Positions 17,740-24,645 of a stretch of 60,836 nt of DNA are shown here, piece after piece. Source of the stretch: PVC group bacterium (lineage in GTDB: Bacteria > Verrucomicrobiota > Kiritimatiellia > UBA8416); contig PXBF01000139.1 in the NCBI GenBank assembly GCA_003567005.1, forward strand, positions 1 through 60,836, in the 5' to 3' direction. The translations under genes and the position numbers were made by a program. The notes under the pieces are model-generated. The model made no database searches and was not told the DNA's origin. It saw nothing but the letters and a program-made list of their open reading frames with translations. Each line of letters opens with the position of its first letter. Positions within the stretch are counted from its first letter, which is position 1.

Positions 17740-18870
17740 ATGCCAGTAGCAAAATACACAAGCATAGCCATCATCACCACAATCTGTGCAACCACCGCAA
17801 TCGGAGAAAACATGACGCTCAAAGAAGCCTATGACGGCCACTTTTATATCGGCGCAGCCATCAGTCGGCATCTGTTCCATCCGGACCGCGCCGAAACGCT
17901 TGCAATAGCGGCAAGACAATTCAACAGCATCACCGCCGAGAATGCAATGAAATGGCAATCCCTCAATCGCAATCCCGGGGAATACCAATTCGAACATGCC
18001 GACAACTTCATCCGCTTCGGCGTCGAAAACGACATGTATATCGTCGGCCACGTCCTCTTCTGGCACAACCAAACGCCCGCCTGGCTCTTTGAAGACGACG
18101 AAGGCAAGCCCGTCAGCCGCGAAGTCCTGCTCGAGCGCATGCGCGCACATGTGCGCAAGCTAGCCGAACGCTATGGCGACCATGTACACGCCTGGGATGT
18201 CATCAACGAAACCTTCAACGATGATGGTTCCCTGCGCGATAGCCCGTGGACACGCATCCTAGGCGACGATTTTGTCGCGCTAGCCTTCCGGATTGCCGCG
18301 GAAGAACTGCCCGAGAATGTGGAACTGCTCTATAACGATTACTCCATGACAAGACCCGGCAGACGCGATGCCGTTGTACGCATGGTACAAGACCTGCAAT
18401 CGAAAGGGATTCGTATCGATGGTATCGGCATGCAAGGACACTGGGCACGCACGAATCCGGACATCCAACAAATAGAAGTCAGCATTCTCGCCTTCGCCGC
18501 AACCGGTTTACAAGTGCATATCACGGAACTCGATATTGACATGCTACCACGCCACCCCCACATGTGGTCAGGCAATGCCGATGTCATGCTACGACTCCAA
18601 GAAGATGCCGAACTCGACCCCTATACAGAGGGACTCACGCCAGAAAGCCAGAAAGCATTGACAAAACGCTACGAAAGCATCTTTCAACTCTTTCTGAAAC
18701 ATAGCGACAACATTCGCCGCGTCACCTTCTGGGGCGTCACCGACGCCGACTCCTGGCTCAACAACTGGCCCATCCGCGGACGCACCAGCCACCCCCTCCT
18801 CTTCGACCGCCACAATAACCCCAAACCCGCCTTCCATGCCATCCTCAGACTGAAGACCAAAGACCAATAA
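17740..18870 (+). CDS. Secreted GH10 endo-beta-1,4-xylanase
   Basis: A 376-residue GH10 enzyme that hydrolyses internal beta-1,4-xylosidic bonds. The start at 17740 is preferred because GGGGGTAAT precedes it and it gives a signal peptide (YTSIAIITTICATTA); a frame to 17671 would mask the signal. The GH10 hallmarks are ITAENAMKW (about 64-72), GHVLFWHNQTP, WDVINETF with acid/base Glu157, and HITELDI with nucleophile Glu263. FWGVTDADSWL lies near the C-terminus. It is divergent from the pilus operon and upstream of a GH3 gene and an XylR-type regulator, consistent with a small xylan-use locus. Confidence 0.95.
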   Translation: MPVAKYTSIAIITTICATTAIGENMTLKEAYDGHFYIGAAISRHLFHPDRAETLAIAARQFNSITAENAMKWQSLNRNPGEYQFEHADNFIRFGVENDMYIVGHVLFWHNQTPAWLFEDDEGKPVSREVLLERMRAHVRKLAERYGDHVHAWDVINETFNDDGSLRDSPWTRILGDDFVALAFRIAAEELPENVELLYNDYSMTRPGRRDAVVRMVQDLQSKGIRIDGIGMQGHWARTNPDIQQIEVSILAFAATGLQVHITELDIDMLPRHPHMWSGNADVMLRLQEDAELDPYTEGLTPESQKALTKRYESIFQLFLKHSDNIRRVTFWGVTDADSWLNNWPIRGRTSHPLLFDRHNNPKPAFHAILRLKTKDQ

Positions 18871-18888
18871 CTACAAGGCGCGGAAAAA

Positions 18889-18906
18889 GTCAATTTGGTC
18901 AACCCT
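18889..18906. repeat. Short 9-bp-period repeat (GTCAATTTG GTCAACCCT)
   Basis: Two 9-mers starting GTCAA directly after the GH10 stop. The same period-9 design occurs in longer form at 21379-21411 and 51085-51120. Confidence 0.45.
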
Positions 18907-18910
18907 ATGA

Positions 18911-18945
18911 TCCTACCAGTTCTTTCTGTCCCTGCCTTTCTGTCT
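18911..18945. repeat. Solo half-element of the GACAGAAA family
   Basis: TCCTACCAGTTCTTTCTGTC followed by CCTGCCTTTCTGTCT. This matches one terminus of the 153-bp elements (two CTTTCTGTC boxes behind a CCTACC stretch). It lies 40 bases after the GH10 stop codon, with no partner of opposite orientation nearby. Confidence 0.75.
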
Positions 18946-19058
18946 AAAAACCCACAGAGTTGATCCGCCTTTGCGGCTTCCTCCTTCGTTAAATCTACGG
19001 CAGACGTGACGACGGAAATGCCAGCAATATCAGCTTTTCAGCATGTCAGCTTGTTTGC

Positions 19059-21224
19059 CTAATCCACCGTCAAAACCGCCGAAACCGCCCCGCTCGCGGG
19101 ATCATCCGGCTGACCACCCCCAACCCAAATTTCAAAGTCGCCGGGCTCCAACAACGGTGTCCCATCATCGGCATAACACATCAATTGCTCCGGCTTGAGC
19201 GTAAACGACACGGTCTTCGTTTCGCCCGCCTTTAGGTGCACCCGCGCAAACCCTTCCAAATGATGCCGCGGCACCGGAACCGAAGACTCTACATCACGCA
19301 CATAAAGCTGCACCACCTCATCCCCATCCCTGTCCCCCACATTGCTCACATCCACCCGCACCGCAACACAAGCATCCCCACAAAGCCTATCAGTTTTTTC
19401 TGTCCCAATCTTTCTGTCTGAATCCCCGACACCCGACACACGACACTGTATGTCTCCATACGCAAACCGCGTATAACTCAACCCGAATCCAAACCGGTAC
19501 TGCGGTTCCTCCGTCATAAACCGATACGTCCGCCCCGTCATATTGTAATCCTCGAACGCCGGCAATTGATCCATCGACTTCACCAACGTCACCGGCAACC
19601 GCCCCGCCGGATTATAATTCCCAAAGATTACATCCGCGATAGCATTGCCGCCCTGCTCGCCCGGATACCAGCCATACAAGATCGCGTTGCAATACGGCTC
19701 CGCCTCCGTCAAATCAATCGGGCTACCACTTAACACCACTAAGATGATCGGCTTACCGCTGGCATGCAGTTTTTGCAGCAACTCCAACTGACGCCCCGGC
19801 AACCCAATACCAATCCGATCCCCACCACCATCCGAGAGCGCTACACCGCCCTCTTCGCCCTCAAGCTCGGTCGTGTTACCTAAAACCGCAATAATCGCAT
19901 CCATTTTTTCACGAATATGAAAAGTGTGTGCGCCTTCCAAAACCGGATCATCCCGCCATAAATGACATCCACTCTTGGTTATGACTTCCGACCCAACCGA
20001 AATCCGGTCCAGAACACCATCTGCCACCGTAACGACATTGGGCGAAAATCCGCAGTAGTTGGCATACATCGCAACCTTGTTGTCCGCATTGGGCCCTACC
20101 ACCCCGATCAGATTCACCCCGTTGCTTAACGGAAGCGTACCATCGTTCTTCAACATCACGATGGATTCGCGCGCCATCTGCAACGCCAGATCAAGATGCT
20201 TTTGGCTCCCCACCACTTCTGGTGATATCGATGCATACGGAACCTTTTCATCCGGATCAAACATCCCCAGCCGTATACGCGCCGCAAAGAGCCGCTTTAC
20301 ACAGAGATCGATCTCCGCTTCCGTAACCAACCCTTCCTTCACCGCATCCAACAAGGCGGGATACGTATCACCACAATTCAGATCGCAACCATTCTTGACC
20401 GCCAGCGCAGCCGACTCTGCCGGACTCCCCGTAACCTTATGGTGTTTATGAAAATCCTTGATGGCCCAACAGTCCGAAACCACATATCCATCAAACCCCC
20501 ACTCTTCACGCAAAATCTGCTGCAAAAACCGCTGACTGCCACAACAGGGCTCTCCCAATGTTCGGTTATAAGCTCCCATTACAGACCACGCCTGCCCTTC
20601 CTGCACACAGGCCTTGAAGTGCGGTAGATACGTTTCCCGCAAATCGCGCTCGTTGCAAATGGCATCAAATTCATGGCGCAGGGGTTCCGGACCGCTATGT
20701 ACTGCATAATGCTTGGGGGTCGCAACAAGCTTGAGATACTTCGGATCATCCCCCTGCATAGCCTGGCAAACCGCCACCCCAAGACGCGCGGTCAAATAGG
20801 GATCTTCACCATACGTCTCCTGACCACGCCCCCAGCGCGGATCCCGAAAAATATTGATGTTGGGTGTCCAGTACGTTAGCCCAAAATAGATCTTGCGGTT
20901 TCCCTGCCGCACCGCCTGATGATACTTTGCTCGCGCCTCGTCGGAAATGGCCGCGAATACCTCAAACATCAGTGGCACATTAAAAGCGGCCGCCATCCCA
21001 ATCGCCTGCGGAAAGACCGTCGCCCGCCCTGCACGCGCCACACCATGCAAACACTCATTCCACCAATTGTACGCCGGTACCCCCAGTCGCGGAATCGCGG
21101 GAGCCTGATGCAACATCTGCGCAATCTTCTCCCGCAACGTCATCGCACCCACCAACGCATCCACACGCGCCACCGCATCCAGATCCATGTCAAACCAAGG
21201 ATGATCCATATTCATTTCCGGCAT
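19059..21224 (-). CDS. GH3 beta-xylosidase/beta-glucosidase without signal peptide
   Basis: A 721-residue GH3 enzyme that releases xylose or glucose from the non-reducing end of oligosaccharides. The ATG at 21224 has AAGGA at a good distance; the ATG at 21230 is too close. It has an N-terminal TIM barrel with YNWWNECLHGVARAG and FRDPRWGRGQETYGEDP, then KHYAVHSGPE, and nucleophile Asp in GYVVSDCWAIKDF (about 251). The alpha/beta sandwich follows (AVLGNTTELEGEEG) and a C-terminal fibronectin III-like domain (VDVSNVGDRDGDEVVQLYV). The NWWNE motif favours beta-xylosidase-type members. There is no signal peptide, so it probably acts in the cytoplasm. Residues at about 602-614 (DRKIGTEKTDRL) are encoded by a copy of a dispersed repeat. 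Confidence 0.93.
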   Translation of the reverse strand: MPEMNMDHPWFDMDLDAVARVDALVGAMTLREKIAQMLHQAPAIPRLGVPAYNWWNECLHGVARAGRATVFPQAIGMAAAFNVPLMFEVFAAISDEARAKYHQAVRQGNRKIYFGLTYWTPNINIFRDPRWGRGQETYGEDPYLTARLGVAVCQAMQGDDPKYLKLVATPKHYAVHSGPEPLRHEFDAICNERDLRETYLPHFKACVQEGQAWSVMGAYNRTLGEPCCGSQRFLQQILREEWGFDGYVVSDCWAIKDFHKHHKVTGSPAESAALAVKNGCDLNCGDTYPALLDAVKEGLVTEAEIDLCVKRLFAARIRLGMFDPDEKVPYASISPEVVGSQKHLDLALQMARESIVMLKNDGTLPLSNGVNLIGVVGPNADNKVAMYANYCGFSPNVVTVADGVLDRISVGSEVITKSGCHLWRDDPVLEGAHTFHIREKMDAIIAVLGNTTELEGEEGGVALSDGGGDRIGIGLPGRQLELLQKLHASGKPIILVVLSGSPIDLTEAEPYCNAILYGWYPGEQGGNAIADVIFGNYNPAGRLPVTLVKSMDQLPAFEDYNMTGRTYRFMTEEPQYRFGFGLSYTRFAYGDIQCRVSGVGDSDRKIGTEKTDRLCGDACVAVRVDVSNVGDRDGDEVVQLYVRDVESSVPVPRHHLEGFARVHLKAGETKTVSFTLKPEQLMCYADDGTPLLEPGDFEIWVGGGQPDDPASGAVSAVLTVD
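19384..19420. repeat. GACAGAAA-family half-element inside the GH3 coding sequence
   Basis: On the plus strand, AGCCTATCAGTTTTTTCTGT then CCCAATCTTTCTGTCTG, matching one terminus of the 153-bp elements at 1484 and 2361. Read on the GH3 strand it is open and encodes DRKIGTEKTDRL in the linker between the alpha/beta sandwich and the fibronectin III-like domain. Confidence 0.85.
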
Positions 21225-21501
21225 AGCCATTTCCTTTTAATGTATCCAAGATCGAGTCGCCGCAACACGCGGATGAAACAATACGCCATGTTGCGAAAGT
21301 AAGCTTCTCTTCCTACACTATATCCCCGGATTTCACAATGGCCATTCCCAACCATCCACAACAATCTTCGCTACACCCGTCAATCCAGTCAGCTATGTCA
21401 ATAAGGTCACCCCATTCCCGCCATGTCAATTCCTGACGACTCCATGATCCATACTGACATTTTCACTTGCTTTCCCCATAAGCAAAGCCAACTATTAAAC
21501 C
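21225..21501. promoter_or_regulatory. Divergent control region between GH3 and XylR-like genes
   Basis: A 277-base region without a gene between two divergently transcribed genes, the GH3 enzyme (minus) and its likely regulator (plus). It must hold both promoters and probably the regulator's binding sites. A period-9 array starting GTCAATCCA GTCAGCTAT GTCAATAAG GTCACC lies at 21379-21411 and could be either an operator-like array or an unrelated repeat. Confidence 0.5.
21379..21411. repeat. Period-9 GTCAATNNG array
   Basis: Consecutive 9-mers GTCAATCCA, GTCAGCTAT, GTCAATAAG and a partial GTCACC. This is the same design as the array at 51085-51120. Confidence 0.6.
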
Positions 21502-22683
21502 ATGAGCAAAGACACATCCTCATTATCCCCAAAGACCAATCGCCCCAGCGTTATTTTTCTACCCTGTTATCGCGACCAAAATACGCTTGATGGAATTTGC
21601 CGTTTTGCATATGAGGCCAAATGGATTCTCGATACGCAATACTTTCACACCAACGAAATCCCGCGCCGCTGGAATGGCGATGGAGCCCTGGTCATGTTAT
21701 CCTCGCCCGATGATCATAGGGAAATTCGCGGATTCGTACAGCAACACCCTCACATTCCAACCGTAGATCTGGGCAATACAGCTCGGGACATCCCATTACC
21801 GCGCGTGCTGCAGGATAATGTACAAATCGGTCGCATGGGAGCCGAACACCTCATATCGCGTGGCTGCCAAAACCTCGGCTTTTTATGGAGATACCACAAC
21901 TCTTTTCATGATGAGCGCTACATCGGCTTCAAGAAAGCCGCCGAGGAGCATGGACGCAGTGTCGAACATATTCACGCGCGCGGTGCCTATGCCGGCTCGC
22001 ATGGGAGCCCGGGATGGCTCACCAAGCATCTGCCCTCCAACGAACGACCCTTCGGGATCATGGCAGCAGCAGATTATCTGGCACCTTGGGCCATCGAAGC
22101 CTGTAATCGCGCTAACATTGTGATTCCGGATGATATTGCCATCATCGGCGTAGACAATTGCCGCGAAATCTGCGAACTCTCCCCCATCGGCATCAGTAGC
22201 ATCGACAACAATACCGCCCTGCAAGCCTACGAGGCCGCAAAACTCCTGCACAAGATCATGCAGGGAATGCCGCCCCCCGAAACACCGATCCGCATTCCAC
22301 CAGGCGCATTGCATACCAGGGACTCCAGCGATATCATGGCCACGCGCCATCCACATGTTGCAACGGCTTTGCATTACATCAACGATCACTATCACGAAGC
22401 GGGATTAACCCCAAAAAGCATTGCCGCCCAAGTCCCCATGTCAGAACGCCGACTCCACGACGCTTTCATGAAATATGTCGGCCGCTCCCTGTATCAGGAG
22501 ATCACACACCGCCGGATGCAACGCGCCTTGCAAATGGTGCAATCTACCCAAACCAAGCTTTGGGATATTGCCGAAGCGTGCGGCTTCAAATCCCCGGAAG
22601 TCATGTCGCGCCTCTTCAGCCGGCACTTCGGCCGATCTCCCTCTTACTTCCGCAGCTCCGCACCCCACCAAAAAACGCAATAA
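21502..22683 (+). CDS. XylR-type AraC-family transcription regulator
   Basis: A 393-residue regulator with a periplasmic-binding-protein-like sugar sensor (about 15-280; RPSVIFLPCYRDQNTLDGICRF, IGRMGAEHLISRGCQNLGFLW, AIIGVDNCREICELSPIGISSID) and a C-terminal AraC double helix-turn-helix (LTPKSIAAQVPMSERRLHDAF and IAEACGFKSPEVMSRLFSRHFG). This is the architecture of xylose regulator XylR. It is divergent from the GH3 gene and two genes from a GH10 xylanase, so it is likely to respond to xylose or a xylo-oligosaccharide and control this locus. The ligand is inferred from context. Confidence 0.92.
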   Translation: MSKDTSSLSPKTNRPSVIFLPCYRDQNTLDGICRFAYEAKWILDTQYFHTNEIPRRWNGDGALVMLSSPDDHREIRGFVQQHPHIPTVDLGNTARDIPLPRVLQDNVQIGRMGAEHLISRGCQNLGFLWRYHNSFHDERYIGFKKAAEEHGRSVEHIHARGAYAGSHGSPGWLTKHLPSNERPFGIMAAADYLAPWAIEACNRANIVIPDDIAIIGVDNCREICELSPIGISSIDNNTALQAYEAAKLLHKIMQGMPPPETPIRIPPGALHTRDSSDIMATRHPHVATALHYINDHYHEAGLTPKSIAAQVPMSERRLHDAFMKYVGRSLYQEITHRRMQRALQMVQSTQTKLWDIAEACGFKSPEVMSRLFSRHFGRSPSYFRSSAPHQKTQ

Positions 22684-22773
22684 TACCACGTTCTATAACT
22701 TCTGCCATAAGTGTTGCGACAGCAGATCCCTGCGTTCAACATGGGGACACCCTACAAACAAAACCGCTATACA

Positions 22774-22806
22774 GTAGGCTGTCTTTCGATGAAAGCAGCC
22801 TCGCCC
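22774..22806 (+). repeat. REP element (GTAG plus imperfect palindrome)
   Basis: Begins GTAGGCTGTCTTTCGATGAA and ends AGCAGCCTCGCCC. The foot tetranucleotide GTAG precedes a stem of AGGCTG-CTTTC with one bulge. This is the canonical form of REPs recognised by REP-associated tyrosine transposases. The RAYT gene begins 300 bases downstream. Similar units occur at 28393 and, inverted, at 28497-28527. Confidence 0.75.
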
Positions 22807-22928
22807 GTAAATCGCGCATGCAAAAGCCCAAAAAAGTCCTTCGGACCCACCATGGATACAACATGCACACATACCCAATCACCCTACCCCAAAAATCATC
22901 CTGACCATTCGCGATTTAAATCCCGCAA

Positions 22929-22964
22929 AGCCTACCCGTTTTTTCCGTCAAAATCTTTCTGTCT
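22929..22964. repeat. Solo half-element of the GACAGAAA family
   Basis: AGCCTACCCGTTTTTTCCGT followed by CAAAATCTTTCTGTCT, the same terminus as in the 153-bp elements, about 140 bases before the RAYT start codon. A possible decayed opposite half follows at about 22988-23030. Confidence 0.75.
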
Positions 22965-23104
22965 ACAAATAGCAAGACCAGAAAAAGGGACAGACAATCT
23001 AAGAAAGATTTGTCTAGAAAGATTTTTCTGGAAATGTCTCGGGCTCGTTTCTTCAGGTATATGTTGGGACCAATGGGGTCGCTGATAAAACAGGAGGTAT
23101 CGAC

Positions 23105-24109
23105 ATGCGTGTCGCCCGTATTCTTGGAGAAGGAGAGTCCTTTTACCATATATTGAGTCGGATCGTGGACCGGCGACTTATTCTCGATGAAAGGGAAAAA
23201 GAGCGTTTCCGCCGTCTCATGCGTGCGGTTGAAGCTTTTTCGGGATGCCAGGTGTTGACATGGGCCTGCCTCTCGAACCACTGGCACATTTGCCTGCGCG
23301 TTCCAGAACCTGAACCCGTAACAGACAAGGAACTTATCCGTCGTCTGCACTATCTGTACGACCATACCGCTGTGGAAAAAGTTACATCCGAACTGGCCAA
23401 TCTGCGGGCCAGTGGCAAGGACGAAGAGGCCGACACGCTGAAAAGCCGCTATACAAGACGGATGTATAATCTCTCGGAATTCGTCAAGACGCTTAAACAA
23501 CGCTTTACGATGTCCTACAACCAACGCCATGATCGACAGGGAACGCTCTGGGAATCGCGTTTCAAAAGCGTGCTCTTTGAAGGTTCACGCAGAGGACTAT
23601 GGACGCTGGCCTCCTATATCGACCTGAATGCCGTACGCGCAGGCATTGTTTCTGATCCGCAGGATTACCGCTTCTGTGGCTATGCCGAGGCAGTCGCCGG
23701 TGTGAAGATTTCCCGCGAGGGACTTGTCCGGGTAATGCAATCGCCGAATGGCAAAAGCGCAAACTGGGAACGTTTGGGAAAGCATTACCGGCACTTGCTC
23801 TACCAGCGGGGAGCAAAAGCACCAGACCGCAATCGGGGTGGCATTGATGCCGAACGGATCCAAGAGGTTCTGGCAAATGGCGGGAACCTCACGATGCGCG
23901 AGGCGCTACATTGCCGCGTGCGTTACTTCTCCGACGGGATGATTCTGGGGTCGCGCGTATTTGTGGACGAAACCTTTCACCGCTACCGCAGCAACTTCGG
24001 CGTCAAGCGCCAGACCGGAGCCAGAAGCATGCGATCCCTCAGACCAAATCGGCTCTTCACGGCAAGACGCTTGCAGCACGAACCCGTTTCACTGCCGATT
24101 CTGTGCTGA
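23105..24109 (+). CDS. REP-associated tyrosine transposase (RAYT)
   Basis: A 334-residue Y1/IS200-like transposase domain protein of the RAYT type, a single-strand DNA endonuclease that acts on REP hairpins. The HUH motif is His59-Trp60-His61 in CLSNHWHICLRV. The likely catalytic Tyr171 is in SYIDLNAVRAGIV, followed by the family segment DPQDYRFCGY. EFVKTLKQRFTMSYNQRH and GTLWESRFKSVL are typical. RVARILGEGESFYHILSRIV is the usual RAYT N-terminus, and the C-terminal RSNFGVKRQTGARSMR region is also characteristic. AGGAGG lies seven bases before the ATG. The gene appears intact. REPs lie just upstream, and a tandem duplication lies just downstream. Confidence 0.93.
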   Translation: MRVARILGEGESFYHILSRIVDRRLILDEREKERFRRLMRAVEAFSGCQVLTWACLSNHWHICLRVPEPEPVTDKELIRRLHYLYDHTAVEKVTSELANLRASGKDEEADTLKSRYTRRMYNLSEFVKTLKQRFTMSYNQRHDRQGTLWESRFKSVLFEGSRRGLWTLASYIDLNAVRAGIVSDPQDYRFCGYAEAVAGVKISREGLVRVMQSPNGKSANWERLGKHYRHLLYQRGAKAPDRNRGGIDAERIQEVLANGGNLTMREALHCRVRYFSDGMILGSRVFVDETFHRYRSNFGVKRQTGARSMRSLRPNRLFTARRLQHEPVSLPILC

Positions 24110-24123
24110 CCAACCGCACGGCT

Positions 24124-24582
24124 CTACCCATTGAAACGCGGAATATTCGCACCGGTGGTCACAGCGCTCTGCCCGTAAACACCTGTTCAGCTCAATCTCT
24201 GCACCCGAACAGCTTTATGCGCCTTCCGGGCTATCCGTAAAACGCATTCACAGCAAGAACCTACCCCCTTTTGCGCAATATAACAAAAACGCATCTGCGA
24301 TATGCGCAACAGCATCGAACGAATCACACAAATTGTCTGTCCCTCATTTTGCCCTACCCATTGAAACGCCGGATATTCGCACCGGTGGTCACAGCGCTCT
24401 GCCCGTAAACACCTGTTCAGCCCAATCTCTGCACCCGAACAGCTTTATGCGCCGTCCGGGCTATCCGTAAAACGCATTCACAGCAAGAACCAGCCCCTTT
24501 TGCGCAATATAACAAAAACGCATCTGCGATATGCGCAACAGCATCGAACGAATCACACAAATTGTCTGTCCCTCATTTTGCC
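24124..24582. repeat. 230-bp tandem duplication (two copies)
   Basis: Copy 1 is 24124-24353 and copy 2 is 24354-24582. The copies begin CTACCCATTGAAACGC and end TCCCTCATTTTGCC. They differ by only a few substitutions and a one- or two-base deletion. The unit contains a potential hairpin (TTGCGCAATAT paired with ATATGCGCAA). No gene is seen. It lies between the RAYT gene and the end of the PATR gene. Confidence 0.9.
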
Positions 24583-24645
24583 TTGCCCAGATCGCCGCAC
24601 CCCGGAATAATCGAGGGCACGGCGACTGTTCAAATCGTGCTCTAA
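24583..24645 (-). terminator. Possible terminator-like hairpin downstream of the PATR gene
   Basis: GCCGCACCCCGG...GAGGGCACGGC at about 24593-24625 can fold into a GC-rich imperfect stem just after the minus-strand stop at 24646. No clear T-run follows, so it is a weak call. Confidence 0.3.

Larger units (their letters stand above)
22684..23104. other. Repeat-bearing intergenic region upstream of the RAYT gene
   Basis: A 421-base non-coding stretch. It holds a GTAG-hairpin REP at 22774-22806, an arm related to the long palindrome of 28186 (22741-22773), a GACAGAAA-family half-element (22929-22964), and a degenerate AT-rich inverted stretch at about 22990-23030 (GACAGACAATCT followed by AGATTTGTCT). 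Short frames crossing it look like chance. Confidence 0.7.

Noticed and set aside
22929..22964. GACAGAAA half-element as the cognate REP of the RAYT
   Set aside because: It has no hairpin at its foot; the GTAG-led palindromes fit RAYT targets much better. It is kept as a separate family.
24124..24582. CRISPR array
   Set aside because: Only two long units directly abutting each other, with no spacers and no cas genes nearby.
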